The position numbers and the translations under genes are program-made. From Aureimonas sp. AU22 (GTDB lineage: Bacteria; Pseudomonadota; Alphaproteobacteria; Rhizobiales; Rhizobiaceae), in the NCBI RefSeq assembly GCF_001463745.1, contig NZ_BBWJ01000032.1, positions 124,001-188,000 on the forward strand: a stretch of 64,000 nt of DNA, read 5' to 3'. Shown piece after piece: positions 25,254-34,481 of this stretch. The notes below the pieces were generated by a model. The model searched no databases. It saw only the letters and a program-made list of their open reading frames with translations, and was not told the DNA's origin. Every line of letters begins with the position of its first letter. The stretch's first letter is position 1.

Positions 25254-25429
25254 GTTCTTCGTCCCGATGCCTGATCCGTGAACGCCGCCCGCGGGCGGAT
25301 CGCGATCCGCCGCGGCATGGCTGTCATGGTTCTAAATAGGCCAAGGCGCAAGCGGTTGCGCCGATGGGCGTTCCAATCGGGAGCGGGGGAGGGGAAGGAT
25401 TTTGCGCGCCCGTCCGCGCCTGTCGCAAT
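25254..25429 (-). promoter_or_regulatory. Probable promoter region of the DUF2849-cysI-DUF934-cysH-cysD-cysN operon
   Basis: This is the only gap upstream of the operon. An AT-richer patch lies around 25325-25345. No individual box is clear. Confidence 0.3.
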
Positions 25430-26677
25430 TCAGATCGCCTCGCCGCGCAGGAGACGCGGTGAGGCGCCCCCGGACAGCCCCGAGGCCTGGGCGATGAAAT
25501 GGCGCTTGGCGAAGGGCGCACGGTCGACGAGCGACAATCCGAAGGAGCGCACCGTTCGCAGGAGGCCATTGTCGTTGGAGAAGAGACGGTTCAGGACATC
25601 GGTGGTGACGCCCATCTGCACCGTGTCGAAGCGGCGCCAGCGCTGGTAGAGCTCCAGCGTGTCCAGCGCGCCGATGTCGCGGCCGAGGCGGGCGGCGTCC
25701 ACCACGACTTCCGCAAGCGCCGCCGCGTCCTTGAAGCCGAGGTTCAGCCCCTGGCCGGCAATCGGATGGATGCCGTGCGCGGCATCGCCCGCCAGCGCGA
25801 TGCGCGGCTTCACGAAGTCGCGCGCCAGCGTCAGGCCGAGCGGAAAGGCGCGCGGGCGCCCCTCGACGGTCAGGCGGCCGAGCTTCAAGCCGAAGCGCTG
25901 CTCCAGCTCCAGCTCGAACACCATCTCGTCGGCGCGCAGGAGACGCTCGGCCTCGGCGGTCGGCTCGGTCCAGACGAGCGAGGAGCGGTTCCCCTTCAGC
26001 GGCAGGATGGCGAAGGGGCCGGCGGGCAGGAAATGCTCCTCCGCCCGGCCCCCGTGCGGCCGCTCGTGGTGGACCGTCACCACGATGCCGCTCTGGCCGT
26101 AGTCGGTGTGGACCGTGCGAATGCCGGCCATGTCGCGGATCTTGGAGCGCACGCCGTCGGCGGCCACCAGCAGGCGCGCCTCGACGGTCTCCTGCCCGAG
26201 CTCCACCGCAATGGCGGCCGGGCGCTCCGCGATGCCGGTGACGGGGGCGCCCGCCCGGATGGCGACGCCGAGCTCGGCCGCGCGCTGGCGCAGGGCCCCG
26301 TTCAGCGCGACGTTCGGCACCATGTGGGCGAAGGGCTCGCCGGGCTCGGCTTCGCCCCCGAAGGTGAGGAACACCGGGCGGACCGGATCTCCCGTCTTGG
26401 AATCGGTGACGATCATCTCGCGGATCGGCTCCGCCTCTTCCCGGATCGCCTCCCAGGTGCCGAGGTGCGTCAGCATGCGGATCGCGGCCGCCGCGATCGC
26501 CGAGGCGCGCGTGTCGCGCTCCCAGACGCCGTCGGGCGCCGCATCGACGAGGAGGATGTCGAGTTCGGGCGCGGCCTGCTTGATCGCCACCGCCGTGACG
26601 AGACCGACATAGCCGGCGCCCGCCACCACGATGTCGGCCTGACGGGACGGGGAAGGCGTCGCTGGGGTGTCGGACAT
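25430..26677 (-). CDS. UbiH/UbiF/VisC-family FAD-dependent monooxygenase (415 aa)
   Basis: The start is MSDTPATPSPSRQADIVVAG. The longer frame is not protein-like. The FAD-binding GAGYVG is at 20-25, the second FAD motif is the DGVRSKIRDM region near 165-175, and the signature GDAAHGIHPIAGQGLNLG is near 290-310. This is the ubiquinone-biosynthesis hydroxylase family, which adds hydroxyls to the polyprenyl-benzene ring at the membrane. Which ring position is modified cannot be read from the sequence. It is divergent from tesB, with a 154-bp shared promoter gap. Confidence 0.9.
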   Translation of the reverse strand: MSDTPATPSPSRQADIVVAGAGYVGLVTAVAIKQAAPELDILLVDAAPDGVWERDTRASAIAAAAIRMLTHLGTWEAIREEAEPIREMIVTDSKTGDPVRPVFLTFGGEAEPGEPFAHMVPNVALNGALRQRAAELGVAIRAGAPVTGIAERPAAIAVELGQETVEARLLVAADGVRSKIRDMAGIRTVHTDYGQSGIVVTVHHERPHGGRAEEHFLPAGPFAILPLKGNRSSLVWTEPTAEAERLLRADEMVFELELEQRFGLKLGRLTVEGRPRAFPLGLTLARDFVKPRIALAGDAAHGIHPIAGQGLNLGFKDAAALAEVVVDAARLGRDIGALDTLELYQRWRRFDTVQMGVTTDVLNRLFSNDNGLLRTVRSFGLSLVDRAPFAKRHFIAQASGLSGGASPRLLRGEAI

Positions 26678-26831
26678 GAAGCCAAGCTTTCCGTTGCGGG
26701 ACGTGCCGGCGGCGGCGCGTCGTCGGCCTTGATCTAGGCGCCCGGCGGCGATGGGGCAACACGGTGCCTCACCTTGCGGGCCCGGCGGTTTTGCCGGACA
26801 AGGCGCGCGAGATGGCGGAAGGGACGCGCGC

Positions 26832-27704
26832 ATGGACGAGACGATGAACCGGCTGATCCGCGCGCTCGACCTCGAGAAGCTGGAGGAGAACCTGTATCGC
26901 GGGGTCTCCTCCTCCGTCGGCTGGCAGCGCACCTTCGGCGGCGAGGTGATCGCGCAGGCGCTGGTGGCCGCCCAGCGCACGGTCGATCCCGAGCGCCCCG
27001 TCCATTCGCTCCATGGCTATTTCCTGCGCCCCGGAAACCCGAAGGCGCCGGTGATCTACGAGGTCGCACGCATCCGCGACGGCGGCTCCTTCACCACGCG
27101 CATCGTCCACGGCATCCAGCACGGCGAGGCGATCTTCACCCTGTCCGCCTCCTTCCAGCGGCGGGAGGAGGGGTTCGACCATCAGGTGCCGATGCCTGAC
27201 GTGCCGCGTCCGGACGACCTGCCGTCGGCCGCCGACCTCACGGCGGAGATCCTCCAGCGCGCGCCCGAGCCGATCCGGCGCTTCTGGAGCCGGCCCCGGC
27301 CGATCGAGTTCCGCCCCGTCTCCTTCGACCACTATCTCACCCGCGACCCCCTGCCGCCGCGCCAGCAGATCTGGGTGCGCACGGTGGCGCCGCTCGGGTC
27401 CGATCCGGCCCTCAACGCGGCGGCGCTCGCCTATCTTTCGGACATGACGCTGCTCGACACGGCGCTCTTCGCCCACGGCCTGTCGGTCTTCGACGAGCGG
27501 ATCCAGGCGGCGAGCCTCGATCATGCCATGTGGTTCCATCGGCCCGCGCATGTCGGCGACTGGCATCTCTACTCGCAGGACTCGCCCTCCTCGTCGGGCG
27601 GACGCGGGCTGACGCGCGGCTCGCTCTTCGCCCTCGACGGAACCCTCGTCGCCTCCGTGGCGCAGGAAGGCCTGATCCGCCCGCGTCGCACTTCCGGCGG
27701 CTGA
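26832..27704 (+). CDS. tesB: Acyl-CoA thioesterase II, TesB (290 aa)
   Basis: The ATG at 26832 has GGAAGGG about nine bases upstream. It is a double hot-dog protein: the first half has VSSSVGWQRTFGGEVIAQAL and HSLHGYFLRPGNP, and the second has AALAYLSDMTLLDTALFAHG and ASLDHAMWFHRP, where the aspartate of SLDHAMWFH is part of the Asp/Thr/Gln catalytic triad. RGLTRGSLFALDGTLVASVA completes the fold. It hydrolyses acyl-CoA to free acid and CoA. It lies upstream of glnK-amtB, but a sigma-54-type promoter in the gap suggests separate transcription. Confidence 0.94.
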   Translation: MDETMNRLIRALDLEKLEENLYRGVSSSVGWQRTFGGEVIAQALVAAQRTVDPERPVHSLHGYFLRPGNPKAPVIYEVARIRDGGSFTTRIVHGIQHGEAIFTLSASFQRREEGFDHQVPMPDVPRPDDLPSAADLTAEILQRAPEPIRRFWSRPRPIEFRPVSFDHYLTRDPLPPRQQIWVRTVAPLGSDPALNAAALAYLSDMTLLDTALFAHGLSVFDERIQAASLDHAMWFHRPAHVGDWHLYSQDSPSSSGGRGLTRGSLFALDGTLVASVAQEGLIRPRRTSGG

Positions 27705-27838
27705 TCTGCCCGCTCTTTCGGCATCTGCCGCGGTTTTCGGCAGATTGCTCGCCGGCCGGTCGCCGATGCTGATCAACAGACCGGCACATGCCCCTTTCGC
27801 GCCGCACAATCCGGGCGAAACCGAGGCTGGCGGCCATT

Positions 27839-27854
27839 TGGCACGCATCTTGAT
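27839..27854 (+). promoter_or_regulatory. Sigma-54 (RpoN)-type promoter of glnK-amtB
   Basis: TGGCACG-N4-TTGAT matches the -24/-12 consensus TGGCACG-N4-TTGCW with one change. It lies 100 bp before the glnK ATG. Sigma-54/NtrC control under nitrogen limitation is the rule for glnK-amtB. A clear NtrC dyad was not found. Confidence 0.7.
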
Positions 27855-27953
27855 TCCTGTTTGGGCGTGACCCTTCGGACGCCGTGCCGAAAGGGTCGCC
27901 CAATCCAGCGGAGCGCCCGGGGGCGCGCCACCGCACGAAGGTTCGAGGTGCAC

Positions 27954-28292
27954 ATGAAAATCGTGATGGCGATCATCAAGCCATTCAAGCTCGACGAGGT
28001 GCGTGAAGCACTGACGGCTGTCGGAATCCAGGGCCTCACCGTGACCGAGGTGAAGGGCTACGGGCGCCAGAAGGGTCATACCGAGATCTACCGCGGTACC
28101 GAATATGCCGTCAGCTTCCTGCCCAAGCTGAAGATCGAGATGGCCGTGCCCACCGACATGGCCGACCGCGCGGTCGAGGTCATCGCGGCCGCCGCCAAGA
28201 CCGGCCAGATCGGCGACGGCAAGATCTTCGTCTACGGCATCGACCAGGCGGTTCGCATCCGCACCGGCGAAACCGACACGAACGCGCTCTGA
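27954..28292 (+). CDS. glnK: Nitrogen regulatory protein PII (GlnK, 112 aa)
   Basis: The ATG at 27954 follows a GAGG site. It is a full-length PII protein: MKIVMAIIKPFKLDEVREAL at the start, T-loop TEIYRGTEY with the uridylylation site Y51, and the B and C loops (TGQIGDGKIFVY and RIRTGETDTNAL). It binds ATP/ADP and 2-oxoglutarate and, unmodified, blocks the AmtB channel encoded 17 bp downstream. Pairing with amtB identifies it as GlnK rather than GlnB. Confidence 0.96.
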   Translation: MKIVMAIIKPFKLDEVREALTAVGIQGLTVTEVKGYGRQKGHTEIYRGTEYAVSFLPKLKIEMAVPTDMADRAVEVIAAAAKTGQIGDGKIFVYGIDQAVRIRTGETDTNAL

Positions 28293-28309
28293 GGGGATTT
28301 GAAACGATC

Positions 28310-29701
28310 ATGCGCCTTCTGAAGACTTCCCTCGCGACCCTTGCCCTCACGGGCCTCACGACGGTCGCAGCGCTCGCCCAGGAAACGGGCGTCGCGCCTG
28401 CGCCCGAGACCGTGCCCGCGGATGCCGCGGCCGCGGTCGCCGACGTCATGGACAAGGGCGACGTCGCCTGGATGCTGGTCTCGACCCTCCTCGTCCTGTT
28501 CATGATCCTGCCGGGCCTCGGCCTGTTCTACGGCGGCCTCGTGCGCGCCAAGAACATGCTGTCGGTGCTGATGCAGTGCGTGACGATCACCGCGGTCGTC
28601 ATGATCATCTACGTGACCTACGGCTATTCCTTCGCCTTCGGCGGCTCCACCAGCGCCTTCTGGGGCGGCACGGCCAAGATGTTCCTGGCCGGCATCACCA
28701 AGGACACGATGGCCGCGACCTTCACCAAGGGCGTCGTGATCCCCGAATACGTGTTCATCGCCTTCCAGATGACCTTCGCCTGCATCACGCCGGCGCTGAT
28801 CGTCGGGGCGTTCGCCGAGCGCATCAAGTTCGGCGCCGTGGTGCTGTTCACCGTGCTCTGGGTCACGATCGTCTACTTCCCCGTCGCCCACATGGTGTGG
28901 GACGCCAACGGCCTGATCTTCACCGGCGCCCATGCCGGCGGCGTCGCGGCCCTCGATTTCGCGGGCGGCACGGTGGTGCACATCAACGCCGGCATCGCGG
29001 CGCTCGTCGGCTCGTTCCTCGTCGGCAAGCGCACGGGCCTCGGGCGTGACAACATGGCGCCGCACTCGATGACGCTGACCATGGTCGGCGCGTCGATCCT
29101 TTGGGTCGGCTGGTTCGGCTTCAACGCCGGCTCCAACCTCGAGGCCAACGGCGGCGCGGCGCTCGCCATGATCAACACCTTCACCGCGACGGCCGGCGCC
29201 ACGGTCGCCTGGGTGCTCATCGAAGCCTTCGCCCGGGGCAAGGCCTCGATGCTGGGCGCCGTCTCCGGCATCATCGCCGGCCTCGTCGCCGTGACGCCCG
29301 CGGCGGGTGCCGTCGGCCCCATCGGCGGCATCTTCCTCGGCGCGATCGCCTCGGCCGCCTGCTACTTCTTCGTGGCGGTGGTGAAGCCGAAGTTCGGCTA
29401 CGACGACTCGCTCGACGTCTTCGGCATCCACGGCATCGGCGGCATCGTCGGCGCCATCGGCACCGGCGTCTTCGCCTCCACCGCGCTTGGCGGCGGCGGC
29501 TATCTCGACGGCGTCACCATGGGCTCGCAGGTCTACAGCCAGGTCGTCGCGGTGCTGATCACCGTGGTCTATTGCGGCATCGTCTCCGCGATCCTCTACA
29601 AGATCGTCGACGCCGTGGTGGGCCTGCGCCCGACCGTGGAAGCCGAGCGCGAAGGCCTCGACATCACCTCGCACGGCGAGGCGGCCTACCACTCGTCCTG
29701 A
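28310..29701 (+). CDS. amtB: Ammonium transporter AmtB (463 aa)
   Basis: A signal peptide (1-23, cut after ALA) is followed by about eleven membrane helices. The pore histidines are H224 (VVHINAG) and H374 (GIHGIGG), and the signatures DVAWMLVSTLLVLFM and GGLVRAKN are present. It conducts ammonium/ammonia into the cell and is closed by GlnK at high nitrogen. It is in an operon with glnK under the sigma-54-type promoter at 27839. A strong terminator follows. Confidence 0.96.
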   Translation: MRLLKTSLATLALTGLTTVAALAQETGVAPAPETVPADAAAAVADVMDKGDVAWMLVSTLLVLFMILPGLGLFYGGLVRAKNMLSVLMQCVTITAVVMIIYVTYGYSFAFGGSTSAFWGGTAKMFLAGITKDTMAATFTKGVVIPEYVFIAFQMTFACITPALIVGAFAERIKFGAVVLFTVLWVTIVYFPVAHMVWDANGLIFTGAHAGGVAALDFAGGTVVHINAGIAALVGSFLVGKRTGLGRDNMAPHSMTLTMVGASILWVGWFGFNAGSNLEANGGAALAMINTFTATAGATVAWVLIEAFARGKASMLGAVSGIIAGLVAVTPAAGAVGPIGGIFLGAIASAACYFFVAVVKPKFGYDDSLDVFGIHGIGGIVGAIGTGVFASTALGGGGYLDGVTMGSQVYSQVVAVLITVVYCGIVSAILYKIVDAVVGLRPTVEAEREGLDITSHGEAAYHSS

Positions 29702-29730
29702 TCTCCCCTTCGGGACCAGGCGAATTTGAG

Positions 29731-29763
29731 AAGGGCAGGCGGAGCGATCCGCCTGCCCTTTTT
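29731..29763. terminator. Bidirectional rho-independent terminator between amtB and pyrC
   Basis: A 13-bp perfect stem (29731-29743 with 29748-29760) has a GCGA loop, T's follow on the plus strand and A's precede on the other. It serves the convergent amtB and pyrC. Confidence 0.85.
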
Positions 29764-29785
29764 CATGAGCAAGGAAACGAGGCGC

Positions 29786-30874
29786 TCAGGCGCGGACGTC
29801 GCCCAGGGACCAGGGCAGCGGCTCGCCGCCCCGGAACACCACGACGTCCTCCTCCTCCACGCTGACCGCGGCGAGCACCGTGGCGGGCTTGCGAAGAAGC
29901 GTGATCGTGCCCTCGTTCACGGGCAGTCCATGGAAGCGGGCGCCGTTCAGGCTGGCGAAGGCCTCGAAGCGATCCAGCGCGCCGTCCTCGTCGAAGACCT
30001 GCACATAGGTCTGCAGCGCCGTCGCCCCGCCGAACACGCCGGCCGAGCAGCACTCCGCCTCCTTGGCGCCGCGCCGGTGCGGCGCGGTGTCGGTGCCCAG
30101 CATGAAGCAGGCCTCGCCCGAGGTCGCCGCCTGCCGCAGGGCCAGCCGATGCCGCTCGCGCTTGGCGACGGGGAGGCAGTAGAGATGGGGGCGCAGGCCC
30201 CCCTGGAAGATCGAGGTCCGGTTGATCACAAGGTGGTGCGGCGTGATCGTGCAGGCGGCGCGGCCGGCATGCGCGCGCACGAGGTCCACCGTCTCGGCGG
30301 TGGTCGCGTGCTCCACCACGACCTTCAGCCCCTCGTGGCGCTTCAGAAGCGGCAGCATCTCCGCTTCCATGAACGCCGCCTCGCGGTCGAAGATGTCGAT
30401 GGCGGGGTCGGTCGCCTCGCCGTGGACGAGGACGGCCATTCCGATCCGCTCCATGCGCTCGAGGACGGGCGCAAGCTTCGCGATGTCGGTGACGCCGGCA
30501 TGGGAATTGGTGGTGGCGCCCGCCGGATAGAGCTTGGCGGCCAGCCACACGCCGTCGCGGTAGCCGCGCTCGATCTCGTCGGGGTCGGTGTGATCGGTGA
30601 GGTAGCAGGTCATCAGCGGCTCGAAGTCCGAGCCGTTGGGAAGGGCCGCGAGGATGCGCGTCCGGTAGTTCTTCGCCATCTCCACCGTGGTGACCGGCGG
30701 CACGAGGTTCGGCATCACGATGGCGCGGCGGAACTGGTTGGCCGTGAACGGCAGCACCGCCTCCAGCATCGCCCCGTCGCGCAGGTGGACATGCCAGTCG
30801 TCCGGCCGGCGGATGGTGAGCGAGGGGACGGTGTCGGCCGGGGCGTGGCCGGAAAAGAGGGTGTCGGTGGACAA
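29786..30874 (-). CDS. pyrC: Dihydroorotase PyrC (362 aa)
   Basis: I chose the TTG start at 30874 because GGAGG lies seven bases before it. The frame continues upstream without protein character. This is the class II dihydroorotase: metal ligands in DDWHVHLRDG, the lysine to be carboxylated in AAKLYPAG, and VLVHGE, VEHATT, TITPHHL and GTDTAPH in order. It closes carbamoyl-aspartate to dihydroorotate in pyrimidine synthesis. The length fits the E. coli-type enzyme (348 aa). It is convergent with amtB and about 100 bp downstream of the RND pump gene. Confidence 0.93.
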   Translation of the reverse strand: MSTDTLFSGHAPADTVPSLTIRRPDDWHVHLRDGAMLEAVLPFTANQFRRAIVMPNLVPPVTTVEMAKNYRTRILAALPNGSDFEPLMTCYLTDHTDPDEIERGYRDGVWLAAKLYPAGATTNSHAGVTDIAKLAPVLERMERIGMAVLVHGEATDPAIDIFDREAAFMEAEMLPLLKRHEGLKVVVEHATTAETVDLVRAHAGRAACTITPHHLVINRTSIFQGGLRPHLYCLPVAKRERHRLALRQAATSGEACFMLGTDTAPHRRGAKEAECCSAGVFGGATALQTYVQVFDEDGALDRFEAFASLNGARFHGLPVNEGTITLLRKPATVLAAVSVEEEDVVVFRGGEPLPWSLGDVRA

Positions 30875-30974
30875 GGGGCGGCCTCCGGGCGAGCGGGGTG
30901 TTGCCCGGAACGAGAACGGGCGGCGGGGCCCTTGGATAGCCGCGCCGCCCGTCGATTTCCAGAAGGCTCGGTGC

Positions 30975-33900
30975 CTACTCCGCCGCCGGCTGCATCTGCG
31001 GCGGGGGCCGTCGCTCGTCGCCCGCATCCTTGCTGGCGGAGCGTCCGCCGAACTCGGTGACGCGCTTCCAGGTCGGTCCCTGGCCGAGGTCCTGCGGCTG
31101 GACGGGCGCGAGCGGAGGCCCGTGATGGGCTGCGACCGGGGCACCCTGCGCGCTCTCCTCGCCGGCGTTCGGCTTCAGCGCCCAGCGGAACACGCGGCCC
31201 GTCACGTGGCTGAGATCGTCCATCAGCGTGTAGAGCGAGGGGATGAAGACGAGCGACAGCACCGTCGAGACGAGAAGGCCGCCGATCACCGCGATCGCCA
31301 TCGGCGCACGGAACTCGCCGCCCTCGCCGGTGGCCATCGCCGCCGGCACCATGCCCGCCGCCATCGCGAGCGTCGTCATGATGATCGGGCGCGCGCGCTT
31401 GCGACCGGCGTCGATAATCGCGTCGCGCTGAGGCATGCCATGCTTCTCCTGCTCCACCGCGAAGTCGACCAGCATGATCGAGTTCTTCGTGACGATGCCC
31501 ATCAGCATCAGGATGCCGATGACGACCGGCATCGAGATGGCGTTGTGCGTGAGGAGCAGCGCGCCCACCACGCCGCCGACCGAAAGCGGCAGCGAGGCCA
31601 GAATGGTTAGCGGCAGGAACACCGAGCCGAAGAGCAGGATCAGCACCACCAGCACCATCATGATCCCGGCGCCCATGGCCGAGGCGAAGCCGGCGAAGAC
31701 CTCACCCTGGATTTCGGCGTCGCCGACCTGCTGGAGGCGCACGCCCGGCGGCATGGTCTTCACGGCGTCCGACGCCATGATGTGCTCGGAGCCCTCGCCG
31801 ATCTCGTGACCGGGCGCCATGGAGGTGCCGACCTTGACGAGGCGCTCGCGGTCGTAGCGCTCGATCGTGGACGGGCCTTGGCCGAAGCCGATGTCGGCGA
31901 CGGCCTCCAGCGGCACGGAGGCGCCGGACGCGGTGTTGACGCGAAGGGAGCTGACGGTCGACAGGTCGCGTCGCGCATCCTCCGTGATCTGCACGCGGAT
32001 CGGAACCTGGCGGGTGTCGACGTTGAACTTGGCGAGATTGGCGTCGAGGTCGCCGATCGTGGCCACCCGCACGGTCTGCGAGATCGCGTCGGGCGCGATG
32101 CCGAGATCGGACGCCTCGTCGAGGCGCGGCCGGATCCGGATTTCCGGTCGCTCGAACGAGGCCATGGCGCTCGGATTGGCGAAGATCGCGTCGCGTCGCA
32201 TCTCGGCTTCGAGCTTGGAGGCGGCCTCAGACACCGCCCGGCCGTCCTGGCCGAGGATGCCGACCGACAGCTCGCGCTCGCCCCGGTCGTTGACGAAGAA
32301 GGAGCGCAGGTCCGGGATCTCCTGCAGCTTGGCGGTGATCACCGGCTCGAGTTCACCTTGCGAGCGGGTGCGTTCGAACTTGCGCGTCAAGGCGACGGTC
32401 ATCGACGCGCGGCGCACCTCCAGCGTGCCGGTCGGCGAGGAGCCGCCGATCACCAGAACCGAGCGCACTTCGGGGAGTTCCTGCACGCTGGCCGCCGCCT
32501 CGTCGGTGATCCGGCGCGTGGTTTCCAGCGTCGCACCGGGCGGCAGCTCCAAGGAGACGACGATGCGCGAGGCGTCCTCCTTCGGGATGAAGCCGGTCGG
32601 CAGGTACTGGATCGAGTGGATCGACAGCGCGAAGAGCCCGATGCCGACGATGAGGGTCAGCCAGCGCCAGCGCACGGTCAGCCCGAGGAAGCCGGTATAG
32701 GCGCGCATCAGCGGCCCGTCGTGCTGCTCGGCAGGGTGCGGCCGGTTGAGATAGGCCAGAAGCGCCGACAGGATCAGCGCGCCGGCGAGAATCTCCACCG
32801 CCACGCGGCCCGCCGCGTCCCAGGAGACGGGCGGCAGCGCCCCGACATAGGGCTGGAGGGCGCGGGCGAGGCCGTTGCCGGCGGCAGCCGCCTCCGGCAG
32901 GGCCGCGAGGCCGAACACGCCGCCGATGGCGAGCCCAGCCAGCGGCAGGAGGCGCAGGAGGTAGCGCTTGAGCAGACGTCCGAAGCCCGGCCCCTCGTGG
33001 CGAGGCGCGCGGAAGAAGTAGGCCGCCAGCATCGGCGTGATCAGGCGCGCGACCAGCAGCGAGAAGAACACGGCGACGGCGACCGTCAGGCCGAACTGCT
33101 TGAAGTACTGGCCGGCGACGCCGCCCATGAACGAGACCGGCGCGAAGACCGCCATGATCGTCAGCGTGATCGCGATGACGGCAAGGCCGATCTCGTCGGC
33201 GGCTTCCATCGCGGCGCGATAGGGCTTCTTGCCCATCTGCATGTGCCGCTCGATGTTTTCGATCTCGACGATCGCGTCGTCGACGAGGATGCCGGTGACG
33301 AGCGTGATCGCCAGGAGGCTGACGAGGTTCAGCGAGAAGCCGAGCATGCTCATCGCCCAGAAGGTGGGGATGGCCGCGAGCGGCAGGGTGATGGCCGCGA
33401 CCGCGGTCGCGCGCCAGTCGCGCAGGAAGAGAAGAACCACGATGACGGCGAGCGCGGCGCCCTCGCCGAGCGTCTCCATCGCCGATTCGAAGTTGCCGTA
33501 GGTGTAGGTGACGCTGTCGTCGATGCGCGAGAAGCGCACGTCCGGGTGCTGCGCGCCGAGTTCAGTGACGCGGGCTTCCACGGCCGATGCCACGGTCGTG
33601 TCGCTCGCGCCCTTGGCGCGGAAGATCGAGAAGGCGACGACCGGCTCGCCGTTGAGCCGTGCGAAGGAGCGCGGCTCCTGCCAGCGGTCGAGAACCGCTC
33701 CGAGTTCGTCGAGCCGCACCTCGCGCCCGCCGGGCAGCGCAATACGGGTGGAGGCGAGGCCGGAGACGGTGGCCGCCGAGGACAGCGTGCGGATCGCCTG
33801 TTCCTGGCCGCCGAACTCGCCGCGCCCGCCCGACAGGTCGACGTTGGTGGAGCGCAGCTGGGCGTTGACGGCGGCCGCCGTGATGCCGAGCGAGGCGAGG

Positions 33901-34481
33901 CGGTCGGGGTCGAGTCGGACCTGGATCTCGCGCTCGACGCCGCCCATGCGGTCGACGCGCCCGACGCCCTTGAGGCCCTGCAGGGCCCGGATCACGGTGT
34001 CGTCCACGAACCACGACAGCTGCTCGGGCGTCTTGCCCGGCGAGGATGCGGCGTAGGTCACGATCGACTGGTTCTCGACCTCGAAGCGCTGGATCACCGG
34101 CTCCTCGATCGTGCGCGGCAGGTCGCCGCGGATCTTGGCGATCGCGTCCTTGACGTCGTTGACGGCGCGGTCGGTGTTGATCTCCAGTCGGAACTCGGCC
34201 GCCGTGACCGACTGGCCGTCGGTGATCGTGGAGGTGATGTGCTTGATGCCGGAGACGCCGGCCACCGCGTCCTCGACGCGCTTGGTGATCTGGGTCTCCA
34301 TCTCGGACGGGGCCGAGCCCTGTTCGAGGATGGTGACGGAGACCACCGGCACGTCGATGTTGGGGAAGCGGGTGATGGGCAGCGTCATGAACGAGACGAG
34401 CCCGAGCGCCACCAGCACCACGAAGAGGAGGATGGGGGGAACCGGGTTGCGGATCGCCCAGGCCGAGATGTTCCAGTTCAT
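30975..34481 (-). CDS. RND-family efflux pump inner-membrane transporter with enlarged central region (1168 aa)
   Basis: The start is MNWNISAWAIRNPVPPILLF. It has two repeated halves, each with a transmembrane block and a large periplasmic porter domain, and the proton-relay acids lie in LVTGILVDDAIVEIENIERH near 401-402. It is closest to the HAE/AcrB group of multidrug exporters. It is about 120 residues longer than usual. Most of the extra is at about 497-585, between TM6 and the second half, where two additional hydrophobic stretches (510-530, 562-580) are separated by a G/A/P-rich segment. The C-terminal 60 residues are hydrophilic. Its start overlaps the stop of the membrane-fusion protein gene. 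The substrate is unknown. Confidence 0.93.
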   Translation of the reverse strand: MNWNISAWAIRNPVPPILLFVVLVALGLVSFMTLPITRFPNIDVPVVSVTILEQGSAPSEMETQITKRVEDAVAGVSGIKHITSTITDGQSVTAAEFRLEINTDRAVNDVKDAIAKIRGDLPRTIEEPVIQRFEVENQSIVTYAASSPGKTPEQLSWFVDDTVIRALQGLKGVGRVDRMGGVEREIQVRLDPDRLASLGITAAAVNAQLRSTNVDLSGGRGEFGGQEQAIRTLSSAATVSGLASTRIALPGGREVRLDELGAVLDRWQEPRSFARLNGEPVVAFSIFRAKGASDTTVASAVEARVTELGAQHPDVRFSRIDDSVTYTYGNFESAMETLGEGAALAVIVVLLFLRDWRATAVAAITLPLAAIPTFWAMSMLGFSLNLVSLLAITLVTGILVDDAIVEIENIERHMQMGKKPYRAAMEAADEIGLAVIAITLTIMAVFAPVSFMGGVAGQYFKQFGLTVAVAVFFSLLVARLITPMLAAYFFRAPRHEGPGFGRLLKRYLLRLLPLAGLAIGGVFGLAALPEAAAAGNGLARALQPYVGALPPVSWDAAGRVAVEILAGALILSALLAYLNRPHPAEQHDGPLMRAYTGFLGLTVRWRWLTLIVGIGLFALSIHSIQYLPTGFIPKEDASRIVVSLELPPGATLETTRRITDEAAASVQELPEVRSVLVIGGSSPTGTLEVRRASMTVALTRKFERTRSQGELEPVITAKLQEIPDLRSFFVNDRGERELSVGILGQDGRAVSEAASKLEAEMRRDAIFANPSAMASFERPEIRIRPRLDEASDLGIAPDAISQTVRVATIGDLDANLAKFNVDTRQVPIRVQITEDARRDLSTVSSLRVNTASGASVPLEAVADIGFGQGPSTIERYDRERLVKVGTSMAPGHEIGEGSEHIMASDAVKTMPPGVRLQQVGDAEIQGEVFAGFASAMGAGIMMVLVVLILLFGSVFLPLTILASLPLSVGGVVGALLLTHNAISMPVVIGILMLMGIVTKNSIMLVDFAVEQEKHGMPQRDAIIDAGRKRARPIIMTTLAMAAGMVPAAMATGEGGEFRAPMAIAVIGGLLVSTVLSLVFIPSLYTLMDDLSHVTGRVFRWALKPNAGEESAQGAPVAAHHGPPLAPVQPQDLGQGPTWKRVTEFGGRSASKDAGDERRPPPQMQPAAE

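Noticed and set aside
28232..29692. A 486-aa minus-strand frame opposite amtB
   Set aside because: D/H/R-rich antisense of a membrane protein, with no domain sense.
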